NCBI GenBank assembly: GCA_026929865.2
Contig: CM049397.1
Coordinates: 29,900,698-29,964,697, forward strand
Length of the DNA stretch: 64,000 nucleotides
Source: Hyperoplus lanceolatus
Taxonomy: Eukaryota; Chordata; Actinopteri; Uranoscopiformes; Ammodytidae
Direction: 5' to 3'
Below the pieces are notes generated by a model that saw only the letters and a program-made list of their open reading frames with translations, was not told the DNA's origin and did not search any database. Shown piece by piece: positions 1 through 11,158 of this stretch (position 1 is the first letter of the stretch; each line of letters opens with the position of its first letter). The translations under genes and the position numbers were made by a program.

Positions 1-253
<253 letters not shown>

Positions 254-394
254 AGTGTTATGACTTTTGACGGGAACCATTATGTTCTCGCGGGAACACT
301 CCACCCACATTCAGTGGACACTCAACAGGGGAAGGGCAAAACATATAAAAGATTATCTGCATGGGAGTCCTACCAACATTACACACTTTACAAC

Positions 395-930
395 ATGAGC
401 AGCAGAAGCAAAAGGATGACAGTCCAGGAGGCTCTGGAAGTCATCATTGATCATGACAGTAAATAGAGGAGGATGTATCTTGAGCTAAATTCTGATTCTA
501 ATGATTCTGATTTTGAACCAGATGAGGGAATTGCTATTCCTATTCCTCCAAGAAAGACATTCATGTCAAACAATGGTGAAATACAGTGGTCTTCATCCCC
601 AAATATGCGTCAGGCAAAACTCGCTGCAGAAAACATAATAAAGACAGTGCCAGGGCCCAATAGGATGGCAGTGACTCGTGTGACATCAAGTCAGCTTTTG
701 CGCTGGTCATGCCAGATTCAATACACAAAATCATTCTGGAAATGATTAATCTAGAAGGGAGGCGTGTTTTAATGGGAGAAGTGGAAGGAGCTGGACAAAA
801 CACATTTAGATGCGTATTTGTGGCTCCTTATCCTGGCTGGGGTCTATATGTCGAATTATGAATTGACAGCTAGTCTGTGGGATGCAGAGACAGGCTTGCA
901 CGCGTGTGCACGCGCAGCTACACAAACAAA
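395..930 (+). pseudogene. piggyBac-type transposase N-terminal fragment, broken
   Basis: The translated fragments read like the N-terminal part of PGBD/piggyBac-family transposases of fish. They include an acidic Ser/Asp-rich start, then a segment with AAENIIKTVPGPNR near 626-665, then INLEGRRV near 744-770, then LLILAGVY and ASLWDAETG near 824-893. These pieces lie in different frames. There is an in-frame stop at 464-466, a frameshift near 680 and another near 795. After 930 the homology stops and a CA microsatellite follows. The DDD catalytic core is absent, so this is a dead 3'-truncated copy. The family assignment rests on recalled motif similarity. Confidence 0.75.
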
Positions 931-935
931 CACAC

Positions 936-989
<54 letters not shown>
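930..989. repeat. (CA)n microsatellite
   Basis: About 25 CA units directly after the last recognisable transposase codons. The piggyBac relic is truncated or expanded at this point. Confidence 0.95.
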
Positions 990-993
<4 letters not shown>

Positions 994-1254
994 TGTCACT
1001 CAGAGGAGTCGAGGGGCGCTCCCAAAAAGACAAGAGGAGCGGTTGGAACGTTAAACTTTAGACACACGCGCGCACATTTATCCTACAAAATCGCAATCGC
1101 AGCCATTTGTGCGGAATGTAATTGCACTAGCTCACATCTTGATTAGATGAATCGTGCAGCACAACACCCAATATTACATTTCATATGACGTGAAACATTT
1201 CAGGTGCACTGGTGCGACCAGTGAAAATATCTGGGCGCACTCACAAGATTTTTG

Positions 1255-1510
1255 GGCGCACGTGCGTCAAATCAAATCAGTTTTAATTGTATAGCCCAAA
1301 ATCACAAATACATTTGTCTCAGTGGGCTTTACATTTCATACAATATGACACAATATGATACAATATGACACCCTGCCCTTACACCCTTAGCTCGGCTGAG
1401 AAAATACTCCCAGTAAAAACCCTTTACCGGGGTTAAAATAAATCTCAGGGAGAGTCGACAAAGTAAGGGATCCCTCTCCCAGGACGGACATACTGCAATA
1501 GATGTCATAA
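1255..1510 (+). repeat. Dispersed fish repeat (SINE-like or non-autonomous, class uncertain)
   Basis: The segment contains a recognisable run: ATCAAATCAGTTTTAATTG, then TATAGCCCAAAATCACAAA, then CTCAGTGGGCTTTACA. It continues into AACCCTTTACCGGGG and GGATCCCTCTCCCAGGACGG. I recognise this as a very common interspersed repeat of percomorph fish. I am not sure of its class or of its exact ends. Confidence 0.65.
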
Positions 1511-2399
1511 GTAGAGAAAATCACGAAGGAATTTGATCATTGACCAGATGTTTACATTGTAATACTAAAGTAAAGTGCGAATAGTGTGGATGCAGGAAGA
1601 CTTCAGATGCTGCCAGAGGATCCACACCGTCTCGTCTCCACCAGAGAAAACTAAGGTTTCCAGCGCCGGGATTATATCCCGCGTCTCCAGGTGGCATCCT
1701 TAACCACTGCAACATCTTCCGCGTTGATGGTCCATTCTCAGATGTTACCAGAGGGGGGACCAGATCCACACCGTCTCGTCACGACCAGGGAAAAATGGAA
1801 GAGGACAGACAGGCAACCAATGAGCAAAGCAAAAATTAATTTAAAGATTGAACAAGCAAGCGAGTAGAAAGAGTACTATCCTGATGGACGGTGAATCAGA
1901 TTACTAAATGTTATAACATTACTGTGTTGGTCGAAACGTTGTTGCACGTACTTGTTGGTGGAATTAATAGTATCATGCTGTTTATTTTGTTTTATTTTGA
2001 AAGGTTGTATGAAATGCATGACTTTACAGTTAAGAACCAGACTTTCTATATTACTTCATTGATGGCAAATGATCAAAGGATGCACCGTAGCATAGATGCA
2101 TTATGTAAGATGCTCTGACACCGTTTGTATATTCACTGGATTTTTTTTTTTTTTTTTTTCGTGTATTAGCGAATGGACCTCAGAGAGAGAATGAGTCAAG
2201 AATCCAAGATTAAAGCACTGCCGGATAAGTAGTGATTTAATATATTAAATATCAGCAGGGAAATACTATTTTTCCTCTCCCACATCTAGTACCGTACATG
2301 GAGATCAAAAGATTAAACCACAACATCCGAACTGCTGCTTTGGAGTCTGTGACTTGCTAAGTGGCACCACAGATTCCTCCAAAATAAATATATATAATA
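1511..2399. other. Intronic or upstream sequence, no gene seen
   Basis: No convincing coding exon. It holds a poly-T tract at 2141-2159. From 2408 comes a stretch (GCGCCTTTCAAGTCACCCAA) that resembles another dispersed fish repeat. A pair of similar segments around 1610-1640 and 1756-1785, both containing ATCCACACCGTCTCGTC, points to a local duplication. Confidence 0.5.
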
Positions 2400-2769
2400 T
2401 TATATACATTTTTGCTGTGAGCGCCTTTCAAGTCACCCAAGGACACTTTACAAAGTTAAATATTACACAAAAATAATAATTAAGTCATATATACATACAA
2501 GAACATGTACACATTGATACATACACATACATACATACAAGCAATGACAATAATAACATTAAAAGCATAGTTAAATAAATAAAATAAAATGTGTCTTACA
2601 GAACATCAGGGAATGCAGATATAAACAGGTAATAGTTAGGTAGTTGAAAGTTTGTAATATATAATGTAATATAATATATAATATAACATTTTATCCAGTG
2701 CACGGGAAAGTTTATTCTTTGATAAGATAGTGACATGAATGGCAATGTCAGGTACTCGGTCCACCAATT

Positions 2770-3160
2770 TAGTCAAAAGTCAAATATCTTAAGAACTTTT
2801 TGTGATGAAATTTGGTACAGATATCTCTGGTCCCCAGAACATCATTCACAATGGCTTTGATGATCATTTGACTTTCCCGTTACTAGTGCCACCAGCAGGT
2901 CAAAGTTTATATGTATCTAACTACAAAGGAAGATATCTTTGTCTACTGTATGTGTGCGTGTCCAAGTTTTTCACCAATTGTTGATCTGATATACTTTACA
3001 CTTGGTGTGTGTGTTGCTGAGGACCCAATGCAGTGCAGTGCAGATTGTGAATATTGTTTGGATCTGAGGTTCTGTAGTATAAGTAGCGGATTGTTAGGGG
3101 ACAGATTTTGACAGCAAGCGTTCTCCAGAATCGCTGACTCCACCTTTAAAATAAGAAAGT
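2770..3160 (+). repeat. Dispersed fish repeat, copy 1
   Basis: The stretch TTTTGTGATGAAATTTGGTA at 2800-2819 followed by GGTCCCCAGAACATCATTC is typical of an abundant teleost interspersed repeat. Its 3' portion (GGAAGATATCTTTGTCTACT to GTGTGTGTTGCTGAGG) is repeated in diverged form at 8748-8960. The segment TTTTGACAGCAAGCGTTCT at 3106-3124 recurs near 38295. The class is not determined. Confidence 0.5.
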
Positions 3161-3164
3161 TCAT

Positions 3165-4296
3165 ATTTTCTATATAATATACTTACTACTCTACCCGCTC
3201 AATTCACTTAAACCCCTCCTAGGGCTCTCACTGAATGTGGCTTGGCTTTAACTCCTGCTGAACAAGCTGGGGTGTCATCTCTCTGTATAGATGTGAGGCT
3301 TCTGATGTTTATAAAAAAAGAGGGCCTTTACTTCAGCACTAAGAGGTTATTTCCACCTGTGAGCTTCAAAGCAGCACTTTAACATTTCACTTCAAAGAGA
3401 TCAAACCAGTATCCACCGGCGCAGTCATTAAATCTAATCACTCTCTTCAATCTAATGAAGAGAAGAATGTAATTTGTCACTGACTTTGTACAGTGGAAAT
3501 GACATATAATCTTATCGGCTTTGTAATATTTTTTTCAGCGTGGTTATTTCTTTCAAAGCCATGCAGGCTAAAAATGACAGTCTAGATTGACGGCTGTTAG
3601 CCTTGAGTAGAATTTGGACAAGGGTTGCAAACACTCTCACATTTATTGTTGATGTCATGGCTGGATGTTGTACTCTCTTGGGGATCCAATAACCTCACTG
3701 CAAATGTGAATACGTGTGTGAGAGAAAACATATGCCTCTGTTGTGTGCACATGGCAGTTTGGTTTTGCCAGGGATATTGTTTATATCTTTAAAAAAAATC
3801 ACATTTTGTCCATCTTTGTATTGCCAGATTATTCAAATACAGTTCTTGCACTGTATAATATATCAAAGGCAGTAGTCTAACTAATAAACTATTTTATCTT
3901 TGTTTTTGTTGTAGTTGTTTAGGGATGATTGGTTAGTTTAATAATTTTATGTAGTACTGCGATGTCACTAAAGAATAGTCTGACACACAATCAGCCACAC
4001 AACAAACAAGGTGTAAGAAAACCGGCAGGTCAGCCAAATGTATGTAGAAGAGGAAAGATGGTAAATATTAAAATTGTTAAGTCAACTTTATTAAATGACC
4101 AACTTTGGTTCAAGTTGGAGTGGTAGTTGATCCTGCAAAACTTCTCCAGTAATCTTTTTGCCTGTTGTGTTTCCTGAACCATTATAGTACTTTGGCGAGT
4201 ACAATGATGTCATAACTGACACATGGCCAAGACACGAAAATGAGCCCAACGTTAAAGCAGTGAAAAAACCTACTTTTCATATTTTCGTAGAAGATA
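3165..4296. other. Non-coding stretch, nothing recognised
   Basis: AT-rich sequence between a dispersed repeat and a Tc1 element. I see no exon with splice sites and homology, no RNA gene and no tandem array. Confidence 0.5.
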
Positions 4297-4522
4297 TACA
4301 GTATCTCACAAAAGTGAGTACACCCCTCACATTTCTTCACATTTTTCTTTATATCTTTCCATGGGACAACACTGAATAAATGACACTTTGATACAATGTA
4401 AAGTAGTCAGTGTACAGCTTGTATAACAGTGTAAATTTACTGTCCCCTCAAAATAACTCGACACACAGCCATTAATGTCTAAACTGCTGGCAACAAAAGT
4501 GAGTACACCCCTTAGAAAAAAT

Positions 4523-4858
4523 TTACAAATTGGGCCAAAAGTGTAAATATTTTGTGTGGACACCATTATTTTCCAGCACTGCCTTAACCCTCTTGGGCAT
4601 GTAGTTCACTAGAGCTTCACAGGTTGCAACTGGAACCCTCTTCCACCCATTCATGACGACATCTCGGAGCTGGTGGATATTAAAGACCTTGCGCTCCTCC
4701 ACCTTCCGTTTGAGGATGCCCCAACGATGCTCAATAGGGTTTAGGTCTGGAGACATGCTTGGCCAGGCCATAACCTTTACCCTCAGCTTTTTTAGCAAGC
4801 CACTTGTCGTCTTGGAGGCGTGTTTGGGGTCGTTATCATGTTGCAATACCACCCTGCG
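4523..4858 (-). pseudogene. Tc1 transposase C-terminal fragment (inverted duplicate)
   Basis: The minus-strand reading contains HDNDPKHASKTT, then WPSMSPDLNPIEHRWG and then VEERKVFNIHQLRD. These are the second and third acidic blocks of a Tc1-family DDE transposase, with Asp in HDND and Glu in NPIEH still present. The N-terminal helix-turn-helix and the first catalytic Asp are missing on this strand. It is the duplicated copy of the C-terminal part that also occurs on the plus strand at 5390-5690. Confidence 0.85.
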
Positions 4859-4867
4859 GCCCAGTTT

Positions 4868-5690
4868 ACGAAGGTTGAGTGCACATGGTCAGCGTCGTAC
4901 ACAGAGGTTGGCTTTGGAAAATAGACGTATGAGTGCTGCCAGCATTGCTGAAGGGCTTGAAGGGGTGGGGGGTCAACCTGTCAGTGCTCAGACCATACGC
5001 CGCACTCTGCATCATACTGGTCTGCATGGCTGTCGTCCCAGAAGGAAGCCTATTCTAAAGATGATGCACAAGAAACCCCACAAAAAGTTTGCTGAAGACA
5101 AACAGACTACGGACATGGATTACTGCAACCATGTCCTGTGGTCTGATGAGACCAAAATACATTTATTTGGTTCAGATGGTGTTAAGAGTGTGGACCGGCA
5201 ACCAGGTGAGGAGTACAAAGACAAGTGTGTCTTGCCTAGAGTCAAGCATGGTGGTTGGAGTGTCATGGTCTGGGGCTGCATGAGTGCTGCCAGCACTGGG
5301 GATCTACAGTTCATTGAATTCTAACATGTACTGTGACATACTGAAGCAGAGCATGATCCCCTCCCTTCATAAACTGGGCCACAGGGCAGTACTGCAACAT
5401 GATAACGACCCCAAACACCCCTCCGAACGACCACTGGCTTGCTAAAGAAGCTGAGGGTAAAGGTTATGGACTGGCCAAGCATGTCTCCAGTCTTAAACCC
5501 TATTGAGCATCTTTGGGGCATCCTAAAACGGGAGATAGAGGAGCGCAAGGACTCTAATATCCACCAGCTCCTTGATGTCGTCATGAATGGGTAGAAGAGG
5601 GTTCCAGTTGCAACCTGTGAAGCTCTAGTGAACTACATGCCCAAGAGGGTTAAGGCAGTGCTGGAAAATAATGATGGCAAAACAAAATAT
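4868..5690 (+). pseudogene. Tc1 transposase, N-terminally truncated and frameshifted
   Basis: The open part (4868-5324) contains NRRMSAASIAEG, then TIRRTLHHTGLHGCRPRR, then HVLWSDETKIHLFG with the first catalytic Asp, then HGGWSVMVWGCMSAA. After a stop at about 5322 the homology goes on in other frames: CATGATAACGACCCC encodes HDNDP near 5398 and the NPIEH block lies near 5495. The first N-terminal DNA-binding helices are gone, because the inverted duplication starts just upstream. Several frameshifts and stops make it non-functional. Confidence 0.85.
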
Positions 5691-5940
5691 TGACACTTTG
5701 GGCCCAATTTGGACATTTCTTCTTAGGGGTGTACTCACTTTTGTTGCCAGCAGTTTAGACATTAATGGCTGTGTGTCGAGTTATTTTGAGGGGACAGTAA
5801 ATTTACACTGTTATACAAGCTGTACACTGACTACTTGACATTGTATCAAAGTGTCATTTATTCAGTGTTGTCGCATGGAAAGATATAATGAAATATTTGA
5901 AGAAATGTGAGGGGTGTACTCACTTTTGTGAGATACTGTA

Positions 5941-8639
5941 TGTCATGGTTGGACATCTCTATCTGTGTGTGTATGACACAATCATTTTCATACAGTACAG
6001 CTTTTCAGTATATCAGATGCGTGTAAAAATGCCTATTTATGAAGGACAAATGACTATGGACAAAGGTGTAATAATCCAGGATCTAGGCCTCAGTATTTTA
6101 TTTGAGTAAATTGACAAGGCAGGTTGACAGGACAGAAAAGCAGGAAGCAGTCAAAAAAGAAGTGAGCCCCCTCTCATCAGCAAGGGGTTTTATTATCTCT
6201 AACATCATGACAATGTCTACTGATTGGTTAAAGCTTGTTGTCAGGCAGATCTCAGAGTCCGTCCTCTTGTTCTCCTGACCGAAACCAGATATCATGAAGT
6301 TGTCCCCCCCCCCGGCCCTGAGAAGTTACCAAGACTTTGTTCTAACTTAGGAATGTATCTTATCTGATGGGAGATCAGCTTCAGTTTTTATTGCTCAGCC
6401 TCCAAACTGAGACTGAAGTGAATCATTTCTTAAAGTTAAATGTGAAGAATATACAACTTGTTTAAATTGATTATACAAGAGTAAATGCATATTAATGGGG
6501 GAGGCATAATATCATTAAAATTAGGTTTATTTTTCCTAACAAGTAGCAGTACCTAATCCATGATAAATCACATACAGTAAATCAGGCATCAGAATCCAAT
6601 ATCTTCGAAAAACCTAAGATTCTAATGCTTCATAAGGTCGGAAGGTGCCCTATATTTTTGGTGCGTCACAAAGTTGCTTCTGCTTTTTTACCCACTCGGC
6701 CCCATTCTCTTCAGTATTTATCCTCACAAACAATACAGCAGGGTCTGATAGATGACATCCCTGCTTAAGGCATTAGCTCGGAAGGGATTAAACCCACCAG
6801 GCAAACCCTCGTTCACTCAGCAGCACACATCCTCCCATAGCCGCTCTCTCCGTATATGGCCACGTGTCTCATACTTGTCCTGTTTCGACCTAGCGATGAT
6901 GCTCGCCATCTCATGGATCTCTGAGGGATGCTAACATGCTAGAGCTGGAAATGCTACATTGACCTTTGTCGTATGTTCTGTGGCATAATGACCAATGACA
7001 GCAACTTTCCATTATTTTATTTTTTGTAGAATTTCTCTAGCCTTTGATTTGATTTTTTTTCTTCTTCCTTGAAGGTTATATTTTGTCATTCGGACCAGGC
7101 ACGATAGATAACTCTTTATTTACCTTTTTTTATGTTTTGGTCTGTTGTTTATTGAACAATGTTCATGTTATTTTTTGTTAATTTTAGAATATCAAAAACA
7201 AATCATCTGTTCAGAAAGATTGATGAAATAAATGCCCAACATACAACAAATACATATAGTTTTACAATACAATAAATACAATATATTACTGAAGAAGATG
7301 GAGTGGCCATTCCCCATACTGATGTGAGGGGTTTAGCTCTCTCCAGGTGGCACAGACAATACACACACAGCAGTGCTCCTGTGTTTTCTAAATAAGCCTG
7401 TCTTCTCTGTGACTCATTCTTAGCCTCTTTCACAGTGTGGGTCCATTCACACAGGTATTGTCACAGCCAGGTTGGCGTTGGTCCAACAAGGCCACGGTGC
7501 TGCTGCCTGTGTGAGCCTCCGCCAGACGAGTGACACGCCAGGCAAACTGTGCAAACTGACAGCTAAAAGACAAATGACCTGTTAACGATCACTCTCTCTC
7601 TCTCTCTCTCTCTCTGGCTCTCTCTCTCTCTCTATCTATCTCCCTCTCTCCCTCTCTCTCTCTCTCTGCACATTCTTCTCCCTGTCCATCTCTCTTAACA
7701 CATGTCTCGCTTTCGGGCTGCGATTGATTCAAACATATTGACCTCTGTTAGTGGAAACCTGCATCTAAACCTGATTTAAGTAACTACATTATCACTAAAA
7801 AGACAATCAACTTCTATACCGCTCTACAGCAAGATGACATTAACACATCTGCTGAGGGGGCGGTAATGTCATTGTAGATCAATATTAACGTGTCACATTT
7901 GACTCTAACGCTTAACACACACTGACGTTTGAGAATACTGTGTCATTTTAAGACATGTTGTTCAGTATTGTTTGTGGTATCTCACTGCTGTTTTAAGTAT
8001 TTCTTTGAATAACTCCTACCTTTTGTACACATGTCCCCAATATAAGTTTTGTCCACTCACATTTTCTGAGACACTCTATCTCTTTCGGAATGCTAGTTAA
8101 CAACACACTTGTTAGAGCATCGAGTTCCCGAGTTTGGAAGCCAAGGTTTGTTTAGGTTACTAAAAGGTCTTATAATAAGAAGAAATAGCATATTATACTT
8201 TTGGCATGTTTTTGACAATGTGCACACAATCAACATTTGGCAGAAAGTCTCCAGTGTTTACATAAATGAAATACACAAATAATCTACTGTACACAAATTG
8301 TTCTCCATCCTTCCAGATTTTGGTCTATGAACAGAAATACAGTAGTCATAAGGCAGAGGTTTTGAGCTGTTTGTTTACATGTTCTGACTGTGAACGGTCA
8401 GACTCTTTTCATATTAATTTACACATGAAGTCTAAATTATTTCTCATTTTATATAATCTATGTTGTCGCACCTACTTTACCTCAATCCTAGGGGTCAGAA
8501 CACCACCCTTCCCCCAAAACATAAAAACAAAACAAACATTAAAGTTAAACAACAAAATACTGAAAGAGACTCAAGATAAATCAACGCAAATATATTAACC
8601 TTGAGACTAATGTGTGTTTTTTCTCATTTTCTCTTTCAG
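5941..8639. other. Long non-coding stretch, probably intron 1
   Basis: No coding exon was found. A C-run lies at 6303-6313. A CT-rich simple repeat lies at about 7590-7668. The rest is ordinary AT-rich sequence. An exon that would supply the start codon and first few residues of the unc13b protein is not evident here. Its absence means the start lies further upstream or is too short for me to find. Confidence 0.5.
7590..7668. repeat. (CT)n simple repeat
   Basis: Imperfect CT array with GG, AT and CC interruptions. Confidence 0.9.
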
Positions 8640-8669
8640 TGAAGAAAGCCAAACTACACGGGCCTCCAG
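8640..8669 (+). CDS. unc13b: unc13b exon encoding start of C2A (VKKAKLHGPP)
   Basis: This 30-nt exon lies between a pyrimidine-rich acceptor (TCTCTTTCAG, ending at 8639) and a donor GTAAGA at 8670. It enters in phase 1 and leaves in phase 1, giving (V)KKAKLHGPP and then the first base of Asp. This matches the second coding exon of vertebrate UNC13A/UNC13B, where VKKAKF or VKRAKF opens the C2A domain. A preceding exon must supply the initiator Met, the next few residues and the first base of the Val codon. That exon was not located. Such a short exon cannot be called without the family match and the perfect phase fit to the exon at 18156. Confidence 0.85.
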
Positions 8670-8747
8670 GTAAGAGCTAATACACCACTCTGAATAGCTT
8701 ATGATGTTTGAACATTGAAAGGTGTTGGCATTATACTCTAATATAAA

Positions 8748-8965
8748 GGAAGACGGCTCTGTGTGTGTCTCGCCAACCTTTTATCTAATTGTCTTCGCAC
8801 TTGGTGTGTGTGTGCGTGTGTGTGTGCGTGTGCGCGTGTGTGTGCGCGTGCGTGTGTGTGTGTGTGTGTTGCTGAGGCCCCAGGGTGTAATGAAGAGTGT
8901 GAAGTGTTTGGATCGGCGGTTTTATAGAAAACTTTGACATCCAGATCAAGCCAGACCAGATCCCA
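8748..8965 (+). repeat. Dispersed fish repeat, copy 2, with internal GT microsatellite
   Basis: Diverged relative of the 3' part of the repeat at 2770-3160, sharing GGAAGA, the CGCACTTGGTGTGTGTG-type core and TTGCTGAGG. The GT core has expanded to about 64 bp (8807-8870). It starts some 80 bp downstream of the first exon. Confidence 0.55.
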
Positions 8966-9968
8966 GGTGCACGACTATCAAAATCGAATTTGATGAGAAC
9001 TTGGTGGTGCACCAATCAAAATGCGGTTGGATGTTGACCTCTGAACCTTAGAGTATGATTGGCCAGCAGATGTAGTGAGAGTATGATTGGCCGGCCGTGC
9101 AGTTAGTGGGCCTTCAAGACAAGGGGTTAAGAAGTGACAGCTGTCTTGCAGTTTCTAGTTTTCCTCTTTCAGCATAGATATTGATATATTTTGGTTGCAG
9201 GTATAACCTTCATCTGTTTGTTTGCATGCTAACATTTGATAATTAGCACTACACTTAAATATTTACAGAACGCAAGCTCTTCAAGGACAACACATCAACC
9301 AATCCCAGTCAGTGGGAATCCATCCATCTTCCCATCCTCCTTTCTTCCTTGCATCCTTGTGTGTTTTCTTGTTTTACCTCTTGGCTGGAGCTGCAGCTGT
9401 TGGGTCCCACTTTCTTCTCAGGCTGATGATGGAGGGAGAACAACACGCAAAAGAGTGGGAGAATGAAAAGTCAAGTCGGAGGAGGAGAAGGAGGGAGAGA
9501 ACAAAATCAATAGATCATCACAGACAAAGGGGCCACCTGCTAGCCTCAAATGACAGCTTGTCATCCCGACATAAAGGAGATGATTGAGACAAATCCCCTC
9601 GCTCGTCCTCCAGACAGACTGAGAGACACACTCCAGATACAGGACATGATTTGTCATCGGGCTATACCTCTGGCCTCCGGCTTTCACAGCAGATTTTTTG
9701 CAGAACAGGAAGCAGTAGATTTGATTGGGCCTTTGCAGGGTTCATAAAACAGAACGTGAGTGATGAAGGGGTTGCTCCTGTACAGCCATGGCTACTGTAG
9801 AAATGCCCTTTAATTCATTTATCCTGCAGTTCTGCTGTGTAACTTATATTGACAATGTTTTATGGTTAAGTTGATGTGTAATACCATACGAATTGCTCAT
9901 GAAAGAAAAGTAATGATCAGCAGACTCAGTAGACCTTCCTTGTAACTTGAAACGTAACGACGGACCTA

Positions 9969-10199
9969 CAGCTCTGGAAAGAATTAAGAGACCACTCCAA
10001 ATATCCAGTGTCTCTCGTTTTACTATTTAGAGGCATATGTTTGAGTGGAATTAACATTTTGGTTTTATAATATAAACTACTGACAACATTTCAACCAAAT
10101 TCCAATACATTGTTTGTCATTAAGAGCATTTCCATTAAGTATGTAGAGATGAGGATTTAAGAAAAATCCAGACTGGTCTCTTAATTTTTTCCAGAGCTG
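9969..10199. mobile_element. Tc1/mariner-like MITE, CAGCTCTGGAAA family, copy 1
   Basis: The termini are CAGCTCTGGAAA and TTTCCAGAGCTG, flanked by TA at 9967-9968 and 10200-10201. It is 231 bp long with no coding capacity. A second copy is at 19294-19504. Both contain GACCACTCCAAAT followed by CAGTGTCTCT close to the left end. Confidence 0.85.
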
Positions 10200-10201
10200 T
10201 A

Positions 10202-11156
10202 TGGAAGTGGATACAAGTGAAGCAGGTAGTGATGTGTTTTCCTTTTGGCTTCATGATGACAGCGTTGTCTGACCGTTACTATGACTAACAGCAAACACAA
10301 TGATGGAAAATTCTGTTTGTATTAGCCGCAGACTATTAGCTCACTGTCACAGTGTTATGATGACGATGGAGCACCTGATGGTGTCAGGTTTAGGGCAGAG
10401 TGTGATATTGGATAGATTTTTTTATAGATTTACCTGAGGCTATACTTGTGATGGTATTGAGTGTGCCATTTATGAATCCTAGTGACGACAATGGTAGACA
10501 GCACTGCTCTCAGAAGTTAAAATGTTTTAACTTTTGCCAATCTCTGCGACGGAATTTACAACTGGAATTATTACATGGCTCCTCAAAATGTATCATGGAC
10601 CATATGCGCCTCTTGTTGTTTCTGGTATATTTTCCTTCTTTTTTCACACAATAATGAACTAGGTACAAACCAAGTGCTGTCCGTCTTTCACAGCCCATTT
10701 TGTAAAACAAAATAAATAAACTTCAACTCAGTGTCTGCTTATGACAAAAACTTTTAAAGTTTGACTTCTGTAATTTTTAAAGGTTGACACACCTAGCCCA
10801 CTTTTCCTCCGGGCTATAACATCCATTCTATTATGTGATAAAGAAAAGATACTCAGAATGCAGTTCTGTCATGTGACATGATTATTAGCCTCAGCCAGGT
10901 CAGACACAACTTGTAGAATTTGTCCCACTCTCCATTCAATGCCCCAGTTTGGGATTCATGATCTGATTTATCTTTAATAGTAAGAAGCAATAGATATTCT
11001 GTACCCGGGGGAACTGGCAGCTGTCCCATGGCTCTTCTTAAAACTCCACCTGTTGACGAGCCCTGAGGGATGGCGTCTGCTATATGTGTCACTTTATTAG
11101 TTTAGAAGACTTAAGCGCTTTTTTTCCTGTTTTTAGCCATGACATCACTGCAGACA
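10202..11156. other. Intron sequence, nothing recognised
   Basis: No exon, RNA gene or clear repeat boundary seen. Short open frames here lack homology. Confidence 0.5.
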
Positions 11157-11158
11157 TA

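Larger units (their letters stand above)
4299..5938 (+). mobile_element. Rearranged Tc1-like transposon with ~575-bp inverted arms
   Basis: The element is bounded by TA dinucleotides at 4297-4298 and 5939-5940. Its terminal inverted repeats start CAGTATCTCACAAAAGTGAG. The inverted repeat continues far beyond a normal Tc1 terminus: about 4299-4876 is the reverse complement of about 5364-5938, including the C-terminal third of the transposase. Only the loop 4877-5363 is single copy. The structure looks like an element whose 5' end was replaced by an inverted copy of its 3' end. Confidence 0.9.

Noticed and set aside
4653-5324. A single 223-residue gene on the plus strand
   Set aside because: The first 70 residues are antisense to the inverted transposase C-terminus. 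Only the part after about 4868 is real transposase sequence.
9236-9747. Overlapping open frames near 9.3-9.7 kb
   Set aside because: Several short frames overlap without homology, and there are no splice sites in the phase needed by the flanking unc13b exons.
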